Positions 42,219 through 50,632 of a stretch of 64,000 nucleotides of DNA are shown here, one piece after another (the stretch's first letter is position 1; every line of letters starts with the position of its first letter). This DNA comes from CAYHVK01 sp964360255. GTDB lineage: Bacteria; Bdellovibrionota; Bdellovibrionia; Bdellovibrionales; UBA1609. The notes below the pieces were generated by a model. That model ran no database searches. It was given only the letters and a program-made list of their open reading frames with translations, and was not told the DNA's origin. The DNA is taken from the NCBI GenBank assembly GCA_964360255.1, contig CAYHVK010000015.1, positions 10,208-74,207 on the forward strand. The letters are read 5' to 3'. A program made the position numbers and the translations under genes.

Positions 42219-42247
42219 CTGACTTTTTATATAAACTCCTTTATACT
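42219..42247 (+). promoter_or_regulatory. sigma70-type promoter of a leaderless transcript
   Basis: CTGACT (42219-42224), a 17-bp spacer and TATACT (42242-42247) are followed seven bases later by the ATG at 42255. Transcription starting 7 nt after the -10 would begin at or next to the A of the start codon, and no Shine-Dalgarno is present. Confidence 0.5.
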
Positions 42248-42254
42248 TCTATAT

Positions 42255-42734
42255 ATGAATAAACAGAAACTTGTGCTCGCCTTTATCGAATTCCTTGAGA
42301 GTGAACTCATGGCCCTCAAAGCGGCGGCTCAAGCCACCTACGAAGCCGCGACTCACGAAGAGAATAAACCAGAAAACGAATATGACACACGAGCCATTGA
42401 AGCCTCATATTTAGCTGGCGCACAAGCCAAGCGCGCCGGTGAAATCGATGAGGTCTTAGCGCTTTTTAAAACCACTAGTATCCGCGAATTTGCAAAAACA
42501 GATCCAATCAGCGCCACCGCCCTGATTGAAATCGAACTAAATAATAAAAATAGTTTTGTTTTCTTAATGCCTAAAGGTGGCGGGGTGAGCCTGAAATTCG
42601 AAGGTAAGCCCATTCAAGTGATCACTCCTCAATCTGTATTAGGCGGAGCCTTAATCGGCCTCAAAGCTGGAGATTTTGCGGATGTTGAAATCAACAACTC
42701 TGTTCGTGAGTACGCGGTCGTCTCCGTTCAGTAG
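42255..42734 (+). CDS. GreA/GreB-type C-terminal domain protein with coiled-coil N-terminus
   Basis: The C-terminal 75 residues (IEIELNNKNSFVFLMPKGGG through ITPQSVLGGALIGLKAGD) match the FKBP-like C-terminal domain of Gre elongation factors. The first 75 residues are helical with an ENEYDTRAIEASYLAGAQAKRAGEIDEV segment that could form the antiparallel coiled coil reaching into RNA polymerase. The acidic tip residues of true GreA are not obvious, so cleavage stimulation may be altered. A Gre-like secondary-channel regulator is the best call. The next gene begins 13 bp after its stop. Confidence 0.6.
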   Translation: MNKQKLVLAFIEFLESELMALKAAAQATYEAATHEENKPENEYDTRAIEASYLAGAQAKRAGEIDEVLALFKTTSIREFAKTDPISATALIEIELNNKNSFVFLMPKGGGVSLKFEGKPIQVITPQSVLGGALIGLKAGDFADVEINNSVREYAVVSVQ

Positions 42735-42747
42735 TTAAAGGTACAAA

Positions 42748-43365
42748 GTGAAACGCTTCACCTTAATTATCGCCATTCTTCTCGCTGCTAATTATATCTT
42801 TATGCGCGGACATAAAATTGCAAATTCACCCACCCCTCAAGAGCCCCTACACGAGCTAGAAACCAAAACCACTGAAGTAGAACCTACGTCCCAAGCCGAC
42901 GAGGGTTATCGACCGGCGAAAGAAATCGCTCAAGAAGCAAAAGTGGCCCGCCTTCGCGCCACAGCAAAATCGGCATTAGAAAGTGGCTATAAGACCTTGA
43001 AAGCGATCCAAGCTGAATATGGCAGATACACGAGCGATTTACGCTCGCTCGGCTGGACGCCAAGATCAACAACGCTCAATTATAAAATGGGCTTTCTCGC
43101 GCCGCTAAATGCAAGCCAGCATATGGATACGGATTCTTTTATTGGCGAGCCCACTGGCGTTGATAATGAAACTTATAACTACAGTAAAGAAGCAGCCACT
43201 ATTCGCCTCGCTGATTATGCTTCTTATTGTGAGCGCGGATGTTTTGCAGATGAGCGAGGTTTTGAGCTCCTTTTAGTTATTCCGCTTGATGAAAACCATT
43301 TTGACGTTTGGCTCATCAACGATAAAAAGCAGCTTAAATTAGCAAAAGACGGTTTAAATCCTTAA
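42748..43365 (+). CDS. membrane-anchored exported protein, function unknown (205 aa)
   Basis: GTG start behind AAAGG at good spacing. A single N-terminal hydrophobic segment (FTLIIAILLAANYIFM) is followed by an Ala/Glu/Thr-rich stretch and a C-terminal domain with LKAIQAEYGRYTSDLRSLGW, which resembles the head region of type IV pilin-like proteins. No GxxxxE prepilin site was seen, so this is weak. Probably co-transcribed with the Gre-like gene. Confidence 0.5.
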   Translation: MKRFTLIIAILLAANYIFMRGHKIANSPTPQEPLHELETKTTEVEPTSQADEGYRPAKEIAQEAKVARLRATAKSALESGYKTLKAIQAEYGRYTSDLRSLGWTPRSTTLNYKMGFLAPLNASQHMDTDSFIGEPTGVDNETYNYSKEAATIRLADYASYCERGCFADERGFELLLVIPLDENHFDVWLINDKKQLKLAKDGLNP

Positions 43366-43371
43366 ACCAAC

Positions 43372-43839
43372 CTATTTACACTCTTCAAAGTGATCGATCT
43401 TGAAAATGGGACGCACCATACGCTGGAAGAACTGAGTCGGCACGACCATAACAAGATCGCCATCAAATTTCTTCAGCACCTTTAATTTTTGCCCAGCCTT
43501 AAATTGAATATTGTCATAGCCTGGCACTTGAAGTGGAGCATGTGCCCCTTTCAAACATACAGCTTCACTTATATGAGGCCATGCAACATCTGCGACTTCA
43601 TAAATAAACCCGCTTTTATGCCCCACCCAATAACTGTGTCCATCAATTAAATAAGGCCCTGAGCCCAGTGATAAAGTTTTAAATAAAACTCGACCATCAC
43701 TATATGTCTCTACCGGCTTCACATAAGCGTAAGCCTTATGAGAGTGAAAGTAATAGGCCACATGACCTTCGTTCGGCGCCGCCACAGCAAAAGATGTGCT
43801 GATCCATACACACATAAAAAGACTTAATATTTGAAACAA
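43372..43839 (-). CDS. exported protein, function unknown (155 aa)
   Basis: A TTG start is supported by AAGGAG seven bases upstream. The signal peptide ends at AVAAP. The rest is beta-rich with aromatic residues (YYFHSHKAYAYV, DGHSYWVGH) and two Cys. Probably periplasmic; no family recognised. Confidence 0.6.
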   Translation of the reverse strand: MFQILSLFMCVWISTSFAVAAPNEGHVAYYFHSHKAYAYVKPVETYSDGRVLFKTLSLGSGPYLIDGHSYWVGHKSGFIYEVADVAWPHISEAVCLKGAHAPLQVPGYDNIQFKAGQKLKVLKKFDGDLVMVVPTQFFQRMVRPIFKIDHFEECK

Positions 43840-44101
43840 AATTACTCCTTGTAGAGTCCTTTGATATACACCTTCAAATAATGAGCCAGCTTAAATAAAA
43901 TGAATGCGATATAGGGGTATCAGAACCCAAAAATTGACAATAAATGCGGTTAAGGCGTTTAAAGCTTCGACACATAAGCTCATTCACTTAACAAGCTCAT
44001 TTGACAGCACGAACATATTTATTGATTCGCATGATAAGCTTGCTTCAAGATCACGTGTGGCCTATCATAAATTTTTTCTATTTATAAAGAAGAGGCGCAT
44101 A

Positions 44102-45208
44102 ATGATACACAGTTTTTTTCATCTATATTGCAGATCCGGCCGAAAATTTATTTTTGTGTGCGCACTGGTATCTTCCGTAACCGGGCACGCGGCCCTCAAC
44201 AACATAGATTTAAATGGTTTTGCGAGCTTCTATGGTCGCCAGTCACTAACCGATATCTACGATCTCAACAGCGCGAATGATGACCTTGATTTCAACTCTA
44301 ATACTCGAGTCGGCTTGAATCTACGCTCTGAGCTGTCGAAAGAAATGGCAGTGGTGGGTCAAATTGTAGCAACACGAAGAGTCTATTACAGCAGTACCAC
44401 TTGGACCTCTGAGTTCGACTGGATATTTTTCGATTACTCTCCATTTGAAAATTGGAATTTTAGATTCGGCCGACAGCTATTTCCCGGCTCGATCGTGGGC
44501 GAATATGTCGATGTCGGATTGACATACCCGTGGCGACGAGTTCCTTTGCCATATCATTTTATAGTTGATTTTAAATCTTATGAAGGACTCTCGGCCCAAT
44601 ATTCCATGCCCATAGGTGAAAATAATCTGAGTTTATTGTTGTTTGGTGGCAACAGTGGTTCAAATGAGTACAATTCCCCAAACTTTTTTTACGAGATTAA
44701 AGATTTGCGAGGGGCACGGCTCAAGCTTGAAAGCGAAGACTGGCAGATTCAAGTGTTAGCCGGCAGTTACCGATTGATCTCATACACACCGGGAACTCCT
44801 CCAACACCAACCTCGACCGGCACGTCAACCATCGGTAGCGTTAGTGCTCATTACGATAATGGTAAACTGATGGCTTATGCTGAGTATATTAGCCTCAATT
44901 GCGGTGAAGCAGATTGGGCTGCCTGCAACGGATGGGGGCATTATGAAACCATCGGTTACCATATTAATGACTGGTTGCCCCACTATACTTATTCAAGAGG
45001 CGCTTTTCGCTTTGTTCAGCCTGGCTCAGGAACCAGCTCCAATGAACTTATGACTTCGCATACAACGGGCCTCAACTACAATTTGAGCTCTACGGTTGTT
45101 TTAAAAACTGAGTTCATGTGGGAAAAGTCAGAAAGCGTCGGAGGATTTATTATGAATGGTTCTGGTTCTGCGCGGTCTTATGCTTTCGGACTTGATCTCG
45201 TGTTTTAA
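44102..45208 (+). CDS. outer-membrane porin-like protein (368 aa)
   Basis: Start at 44102 with GAGG seven bases upstream; the region upstream in the same frame lacks a signal peptide. The signal sequence ends at GHAAL. The mature protein is built of amphipathic beta-strands with aromatic girdles (GFASFYGRQS, WNFRFGRQLFPG) and ends in LDLVF, the terminal Phe that directs BamA-assembled barrels. Probably a 16-strand-type porin of the OprO/P or general diffusion kind; specificity is not readable. Followed 50 bp later by a PstS-like protein. Confidence 0.75.
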   Translation: MIHSFFHLYCRSGRKFIFVCALVSSVTGHAALNNIDLNGFASFYGRQSLTDIYDLNSANDDLDFNSNTRVGLNLRSELSKEMAVVGQIVATRRVYYSSTTWTSEFDWIFFDYSPFENWNFRFGRQLFPGSIVGEYVDVGLTYPWRRVPLPYHFIVDFKSYEGLSAQYSMPIGENNLSLLLFGGNSGSNEYNSPNFFYEIKDLRGARLKLESEDWQIQVLAGSYRLISYTPGTPPTPTSTGTSTIGSVSAHYDNGKLMAYAEYISLNCGEADWAACNGWGHYETIGYHINDWLPHYTYSRGAFRFVQPGSGTSSNELMTSHTTGLNYNLSSTVVLKTEFMWEKSESVGGFIMNGSGSARSYAFGLDLVF

Positions 45209-45258
45209 AATTGGATAGTTGGTAAAAATCGAGAGTCTATCTCAATAAATGGAGTATT

Positions 45259-45672
45259 ATGGTTAAATTACTTACAGCTTTCATGACTATCATTTTATTT
45301 GGTTCATTCGCCAGTAGCGCGTCGTCCGCTGAAATTTTGATCATCTCCAATATATCCAACCAAACCTTAACCGAAAAAGAAATTCGCGATCTTTATTTGG
45401 GACTTACCAAATCGCGACAGTTCCGACTCCTTGATCAGGAGATAGAACAGAGTGCACGCACTGAATTTAATGAAAAGTTCTTGCAAAAAAGTGAACGTGA
45501 ATTGCAACAAAAACGCAGCATTCTGATTTTTTCCGGCATGCGCACGCCAACCGTATTAAAAGACAATCAAGCTGTGGTCGACTACGTGAAAAATCACAAG
45601 GATACGATCGGCTATGTTACTGGCGGCACCCAGCTTGCCGACGGAGTTAAAACTTTACTAACAATTAAATAA
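45259..45672 (+). CDS. PstS-like phosphate-binding-type exported protein (137 aa)
   Basis: Signal peptide ends at SSAEI. The rest resembles one lobe of phosphate ABC transporter substrate-binding proteins: LTEKEIRDLYLGLTKSRQF, a polar ligand-type loop, and the terminal VKNHKDTIGYVTGGT. At 137 aa it is about half a normal PstS. Its place next to a porin suggests a small-molecule uptake or adaptor pair. The ligand is unknown. Confidence 0.62.
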   Translation: MVKLLTAFMTIILFGSFASSASSAEILIISNISNQTLTEKEIRDLYLGLTKSRQFRLLDQEIEQSARTEFNEKFLQKSERELQQKRSILIFSGMRTPTVLKDNQAVVDYVKNHKDTIGYVTGGTQLADGVKTLLTIK

Positions 45673-45677
45673 AGGAA

Positions 45678-45769
45678 TGGTGCCCCGGGCCGGACTTGAA
45701 CCGGCACGCCCGTTTGCACGAAGCTCAGGATTTTAAATCCTGTGCGTCTACCAATTTCGCCACCGGGGC
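45678..45769 (-). tRNA. tRNA-Leu (UAA)
   Basis: A full cloverleaf reads on the reverse strand: acceptor GCCCCGG/CCGGGGC with discriminator A and encoded CCA, D-arm GCGAAATTGGTAGACGC, anticodon stem CAGGA/TCCTG with loop TTTAAAA (anticodon UAA), a long class II variable arm, and a T-arm with GTTCAAGTC. The long variable arm and anticodon identify leucine. Confidence 0.95.
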
Positions 45770-45845
45770 ATTTGCGACAAAAACGAAGAATCAATATAAG
45801 AATCGCATGGACAAATGACAACAAAATTGGTGCTTTATATGTCCT

Positions 45846-46688
45846 ATGAACAAAATGATTTCTGGCTGGCTCGAAAGTTTCAAAGCTTTTACCCCTACAA
45901 ATAATAACTACCTCAAATTCATCAAAGATAACCTAGTGGTCATTTTGCTGTTTTCATTCATGGCAGAAGGCTTTCAGCATTACTTTCTCTACACCGACAA
46001 ATTGACGAGCGGCACAACGAGCCTCAACATGATGGCTAAATTCGGCCAAGTGATGTCGTCCCTTCTTACTTTAGTCTTTTACCAACTCCTTATGCCGCTT
46101 CGGTTACAGCATGACCCTATCGGCCGTAAAGAGGCTTTCTGGCACTTTGCTCAGCGCCAGACGGGTCCGTATTTTTTAGAAAGCATGCGTGTTATTGGCA
46201 AATGTCTGCTCTATTTGATCGGCGGACTTATCGTCGGCGGCCTGCTTATTATGATGAAGCATCGCCATGACCCTGCTCCACCAGCTTTTATGGAGACCGC
46301 GAATTTTATGCAGTCACCGGCAGAAATGGCGATACTGGCGATCTGTCTCTTACCAGTTTTTTTCTACTATGTTCGTTATACTTTCGTGCCTTATGTGACT
46401 TTAATCGACCCAGAGTACCAAAGAGGACGCCGGGATGCCCTCAAGCATTCTTTTAAACTTATGACCGGAGTGACCGCGCCGGTACTGCTAGTTTTCTTAG
46501 CCCTTTTCAAAATTGAGTCCTACAGAACCCGTCTCAGAGAAGAATATTCACTAATGACCCAGCCAATTGTGGCTTTTCTACTCTATATTCCGTTTGAAAT
46601 GCTCGGAATCTATATCAATATTTTACTGTTTTACATTTATCAGCTAAAACAAGACAGCTTCGATAAATCAATCTCTGGCGGAGGCTAA
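45846..46688 (+). CDS. integral membrane protein, function unknown (280 aa)
   Basis: About five to six transmembrane segments (for example LVVILLFSFMAEGFQ, CLLYLIGGLIVGGLLIMM, APVLLVFLALF, FEMLGIYINILLFYIY). A positively charged loop LRLQHDPIGRKEAF lies inside. No family recognised. Its 3' end GGAGG sits three bases after the stop's partner and forms the ribosome-binding site of the next gene, so the two are coupled. Confidence 0.6.
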   Translation: MNKMISGWLESFKAFTPTNNNYLKFIKDNLVVILLFSFMAEGFQHYFLYTDKLTSGTTSLNMMAKFGQVMSSLLTLVFYQLLMPLRLQHDPIGRKEAFWHFAQRQTGPYFLESMRVIGKCLLYLIGGLIVGGLLIMMKHRHDPAPPAFMETANFMQSPAEMAILAICLLPVFFYYVRYTFVPYVTLIDPEYQRGRRDALKHSFKLMTGVTAPVLLVFLALFKIESYRTRLREEYSLMTQPIVAFLLYIPFEMLGIYINILLFYIYQLKQDSFDKSISGGG

Positions 46689-46690
46689 GA

Positions 46691-47737
46691 ATGGAATTAC
46701 TATTCAACTGGAAACAAATTAAGACCCGTGGTCGCGCACTCACTTATGATGACGTTCTTTGCTTTCCGCAAAAGTCTGATGTCCGCTCGCGTCGTGATCC
46801 AGATTTAACAACTCGTCTGACGAAGAATATTAACATCAAGCTTCCTTTTATCAGCGCTAACATGGATACGGTCACTGAGCATGAAATGGCCATCGCCATG
46901 GATCAACAAGGCGGAGTGGGAATTCTCCACCGTTTTATGTCGATCAGCGATCAAGTTTCACAAGTTGAGAAAATTAAAGAATCAGGGGCTCGCGTTATTA
47001 TTGCTTCTATTGGTGTGAACCAAGACTTTAAAGATCGCGCCAAGGCCCTAGTAGATAGCGGCGTAAATGTGATCACTATCGACATCGCCCACGGTCACTC
47101 AGTTTCTATGCTCGAAACGTTAAAGTGGCTTAAAGACACTTACCCGCAAGTTGAAGTGATCGCTGGTAATATTGCCTCTCCACAAGCGGCTCGTGACCTT
47201 ATCGAAGCAGGAGCAGATGCTATCAAGGTTGGTATCGGCCCCGGCTCAATGTGTACAACCCGAATCATCACCGGCTGCGGAGTCCCTCAATTAACAGCCG
47301 TGGCTCTCTGTGCTGAAGTGACAACTGAAATGGGCATTCCTTTAATCGCCGATGGCGGCATTAAAACTTCTGGTGACGTTGTAAAAGCCCTGGCAGCAGG
47401 CGCAGATACAGTGATGTTTGGAAGTATTTTATCAGGAACTTTAGAAACTCCAGGCCCGATCAGACACGGCAAGAAAGAATACCGCGGAATGGCTTCAAAA
47501 GCCGCTCAGGTTTCTTGGCGCGGCGGCGTTCCTGAAGGAATGGCTCCTGAAGGCGAGATGACGCTGGTCCCAATCAAAGGCCGCGTATCAGATGTGGTCG
47601 CTGAAATGGCCGGCGGATTACGCTCGGGCATGAGTTACATTAACGCTACAAGCGTAGTTGAAATCCGCGATAAAGCCTTTTTCTTAGAGATGTCTCCAAT
47701 GGGCCTTTCTGAGTCACGGGCGCACGGCGTTCGCTAG
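46691..47737 (+). CDS. IMP dehydrogenase/GMP reductase-family enzyme without CBS domains
   Basis: A TIM barrel with ALTYDDVLCFP at the start, FISANMDTVTEHEMA, GVGILHRFMS, the catalytic-Cys loop GIGPGSMCTTRI, ADGGIKTSGDV and YRGMASK. No CBS pair is inserted, so it is the length of a GMP reductase (348 aa). However, GLRSGMSYINAT and the end GLSESRAHGV resemble IMP dehydrogenase. Reaction therefore uncertain between IMP oxidation and GMP reduction. GGAGG from the upstream gene precedes the ATG. Confidence 0.85.
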   Translation: MELLFNWKQIKTRGRALTYDDVLCFPQKSDVRSRRDPDLTTRLTKNINIKLPFISANMDTVTEHEMAIAMDQQGGVGILHRFMSISDQVSQVEKIKESGARVIIASIGVNQDFKDRAKALVDSGVNVITIDIAHGHSVSMLETLKWLKDTYPQVEVIAGNIASPQAARDLIEAGADAIKVGIGPGSMCTTRIITGCGVPQLTAVALCAEVTTEMGIPLIADGGIKTSGDVVKALAAGADTVMFGSILSGTLETPGPIRHGKKEYRGMASKAAQVSWRGGVPEGMAPEGEMTLVPIKGRVSDVVAEMAGGLRSGMSYINATSVVEIRDKAFFLEMSPMGLSESRAHGVR

Positions 47738-47853
47738 GTCTAGATTTTAATTTTACGCCCAAATCATTTTGACCCAGTGTCGGTTCATTCTTAATCTCAT
47801 TGTTAGTCCTCTTGTTGTTGAGAGAATTTTCTTTATTTTATATCAGTTGCTGT

Positions 47854-47893
47854 AAGGCCGGCATTTTAGGATGAGATGACCGGCCTTTACTTT
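47854..47893 (+). terminator. intrinsic terminator after the IMPDH/GMPR gene
   Basis: AAGGCCGG (47854-47861) pairs with CCGGCCTT (47880-47887) around a loop of 18 nt, followed by TACTTTTT. Confidence 0.7.
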
Positions 47894-47915
47894 TTAAAAA
47901 GCGGGTGAACGGTTC

Positions 47916-48719
47916 GTGGACGCTCCCATCGGAATATTCGATTCAGGTCTCGGCGGATTAATAGTTCTTAGATATCTGCAAGCTTCTTTTCCTGGTGAAA
48001 GCTTTATTTACCTCGGCGACACAGCTCGCATCCCTTACGGAAATAAATCCGCTCCCACAATTGCGAAATACACTGAGAGAAATATTCATTTTTTAAAAGC
48101 GCGCGAAGTGAAAGCCGTTATCGTCGCCTGCAATTCGGCATCGAGTGTTTTAAGCCAAGTGGACACTTCTGACTTCGGCGCGCTGCCCGTTTATAATGTG
48201 ATCGAGCCGGGCGCCGCGAAAGCCGCAGCAATGACGGCGAATAAAAAAGTGGGAGTCATTGCCACTCGAGCCACGGTTGATCAAAAAGCTTACGTGGGCG
48301 AGCTTCACAAAATTAATTCTGAGATTGTTATCACTCAGCAGGCGGCGCCGCTGCTAGTGCCATTAGTTGAAGAGGGCTGGGATGATGATCCGATCACAAA
48401 TTTAGTTGTGTATCGATATGTGAATCCATTAGTGGCTACCGGAATCGACACTTTAGTTTTGGGTTGCACTCACTACCCGTTTTTGAAAAAAGCCATTCAA
48501 AAAGTCACAGGCCCCAATATTCACTTGATTGATTCGGCTGAAACTATGGCCGAAAAACTTTCGCAAGATTTTAATGCCGGAAAATTACAGCGCTCTCACA
48601 GAACCACTGGCGGCGGCTTGCAGATTCTTGCCACCGACACCAATTCTACATTTGAAAAATTAGCCCGCAGACTTATTGGCGAAACTTCATTCAGAGAAAT
48701 CGAACACGTAGAGATATAA
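47916..48719 (+). CDS. murI: glutamate racemase
   Basis: GTG start. Both catalytic Cys regions are present: ACNSASSV and LGCTHYPFL, together with the entry motif IGIFDSGLGGL and YLGDTARIPYG. It makes D-glutamate for peptidoglycan. 267 aa is usual. Its stop codon lies in the left arm of the 27-bp hairpin at 48718-48780. Confidence 0.95.
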   Translation: MDAPIGIFDSGLGGLIVLRYLQASFPGESFIYLGDTARIPYGNKSAPTIAKYTERNIHFLKAREVKAVIVACNSASSVLSQVDTSDFGALPVYNVIEPGAAKAAAMTANKKVGVIATRATVDQKAYVGELHKINSEIVITQQAAPLLVPLVEEGWDDDPITNLVVYRYVNPLVATGIDTLVLGCTHYPFLKKAIQKVTGPNIHLIDSAETMAEKLSQDFNAGKLQRSHRTTGGGLQILATDTNSTFEKLARRLIGETSFREIEHVEI

Positions 48720-48780
48720 AAGGTGCCCGGTTAGTTTTCGGTGCGGCAGCGCAGCACCGAAAACTAACCGGGCACCTTTT
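48718..48780. terminator. 27-bp perfect inverted repeat between murI and the DUF502 gene
   Basis: Left arm 48718-48744 and right arm 48754-48780 are perfectly complementary with a 9-nt loop (GGCAGCGCA). Outer bases are A/T runs, so it serves as a bidirectional terminator for the convergent murI and DUF502 genes. The stop codons of both genes touch the outer ends. It is far longer than needed for termination and looks like a REP-type or mobile palindrome captured as a terminator. Confidence 0.8.
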
Positions 48781-49367
48781 TAGTCTTCGCGGCTGGGCAT
48801 CCAGGCTGTGAGGGCTGAACGCATTGCCACTTCGACTGGCATATCAATTTTTGTCACCCAAGTGCGCGGTACAAATGCGGTGTAACCACCGATCTGATAA
48901 CTCATCGGAAAGTAAACGGCCACGCGGTCTGTTTTATCATCATCGTGCGGGAGCGCTCTTAAATCTGAGCGAGTGAGAAACCCAACCATTTGCACATTTA
49001 AGCTCGGCACGCGAACAATCACCACCTGGCGCGAAGTGTGATCTCCGTCTGGAGAGAAGTAATCAGCTAAGTTTTTAATTGCCGAATAAATACTTTTAAC
49101 AATAGGAACGTTTTTAAATGGCACCTCGATAAAGGAGAATACGCTCCCCATTGTTTCGTGCGAAATAAGAAAGCCGAGAAGCACAATGACGATCACACCA
49201 AAAAGCAAACCCATACCTGGGATATAAGCTTCGCCGAGCGCCCATGTAAAGGTACTGGCGAATGTGGACTCAGACCACTTTAAGAATAAAATTAAAACAT
49301 AAACTGTAAGACCAGCCGGCAGGAGCGTTAATACGCCACGGATAAAATACTGCCAAAACTTTTTCAT
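48780..49367 (-). CDS. DUF502-family membrane protein
   Basis: Two transmembrane segments (FIRGVLTLLPAGLTVYVLI and GMGLLFGVIVIVLLGFL) and the family pattern FIEVPFKNVPIVKSIYSAIKNLADYF followed by VPSLNVQMVGFLTR and YTAFVPRTWV. Function of this family is not established. It overlaps the lysA stop by four bases (ATGA). Confidence 0.85.
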   Translation of the reverse strand: MKKFWQYFIRGVLTLLPAGLTVYVLILFLKWSESTFASTFTWALGEAYIPGMGLLFGVIVIVLLGFLISHETMGSVFSFIEVPFKNVPIVKSIYSAIKNLADYFSPDGDHTSRQVVIVRVPSLNVQMVGFLTRSDLRALPHDDDKTDRVAVYFPMSYQIGGYTAFVPRTWVTKIDMPVEVAMRSALTAWMPSRED

Positions 49368-50608
49368 ATGACTTTTCCTTTAGAAACCACAGTTTCGACT
49401 GGGAGTGCGTGAAGATTATAATCATTGGCCATAACGGCGCCATAAGCGCCCGCATCGAAAATAGCGAGATGATCGCCCTGCTTAATATCTTTTGGTAAAT
49501 AGCGATCAAAACCAAATACGTCGGTGGACTCGCAAATAGGCCCTACAATATCAAACTTTTCTTGCGCCGATGTTGGCGACCAATTGAGCGGCGATATATG
49601 ATGGTAAGCTTCGTAAAGTGCAGGCCGCATAAGATGATTCATACCCGAATTTAAAATAGCAAAACTTTTATAGGGCGTGCGCTTGATGTATTGAATTTCA
49701 CTCACAAGAACACCGAAATGACCCACGATAAAACGGCCGGGCTCAGTGAGAATCTGCTTCACCTCGCTCTTCAGCTTTTTCATAATATGGGCGGTGTACT
49801 CTTCATAAGCCTTTTCTTCGGCCATGAAAGTTTGCACAAGTTTAGGCTTTCCGTCGAGACCAGGTTGACTGTAGTCTATACCGAAACCACCACCCACATC
49901 AAAAGTCTCAAGGAAGAAGCCTTTCTTCTCGATTTCTTTATAGAGCTTGAGAGTTTTATCAATAGCTTCAAAGAACGGACTCGCCTCACGAATTTGTGAG
50001 CCAATGTGCAAAGTGAGACCAACAAGTGAGACTAAACTTTTATTTTGCTCAAAGATTTTAAGCAGTTCAGGAATTTCTTCAAAGTCGAGGCCGAACTTAT
50101 TGTCGCGAAAACCGGTTTTAATATTGGGATGAGTCTCAGGATTCACGTCTGGGTTTACACGAATGGCAAGGCGCGGTTTTGTGGACGGCTTTAATTTCAG
50201 TGTCAGCTGAATTACGCGCTGAAGCTCGGGACTGCTCTCTAAGTTAATTTGAAATACGCCCGCCTTTAAAGCCTGCTCGATTTCTTTTTCAGTTTTACCA
50301 ACGCCAGAGAAAACAATCTTGTTCGCAGCAAAACCGCATTCAAGGGCCCGCTTCAACTCGCCGCCAGAAACCACATCGACGCCGCAGCCCGCTTTGGCCA
50401 GCGCTTTTAAAATTTTCGGATTGTTATTAGCCTTCATGGCGAAATGCACAGAGGCCTTATTCTCGAAAGACTGAGCGACAAACTGATAGCGCTCGATAAT
50501 ACCATCGAGATCGTAGATGTAAGCTGGATCTTGTCCAACTAAGTCAGCTACCGCTACGGATTGCGGGCCTTGTACCACTGACAGAACATCATTTTGATAT
50601 CGAAACAT
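49364..50608 (-). CDS. lysA: diaminopimelate decarboxylase
   Basis: PLP-dependent fold III enzyme: HFAMKANNNPKIL with the PLP Lys, HIGSQI, FDVGGGFGIDY, EPGRFIVG, and the substrate Cys in GPICESTDVF. It makes lysine from meso-diaminopimelate. 414 aa is usual. It is 24 bp downstream of lysC and overlaps the DUF502 gene. Confidence 0.95.
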   Translation of the reverse strand: MFRYQNDVLSVVQGPQSVAVADLVGQDPAYIYDLDGIIERYQFVAQSFENKASVHFAMKANNNPKILKALAKAGCGVDVVSGGELKRALECGFAANKIVFSGVGKTEKEIEQALKAGVFQINLESSPELQRVIQLTLKLKPSTKPRLAIRVNPDVNPETHPNIKTGFRDNKFGLDFEEIPELLKIFEQNKSLVSLVGLTLHIGSQIREASPFFEAIDKTLKLYKEIEKKGFFLETFDVGGGFGIDYSQPGLDGKPKLVQTFMAEEKAYEEYTAHIMKKLKSEVKQILTEPGRFIVGHFGVLVSEIQYIKRTPYKSFAILNSGMNHLMRPALYEAYHHISPLNWSPTSAQEKFDIVGPICESTDVFGFDRYLPKDIKQGDHLAIFDAGAYGAVMANDYNLHALPVETVVSKGKVI

Positions 50609-50632
50609 TTCCGCATCCGATCACTTAAGCAG

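Noticed and set aside
45612..45824. Reverse-strand 70-codon ORF across the tRNA-Leu gene
   Set aside because: It is a translation of the tRNA itself and flanks, without ribosome-binding site.
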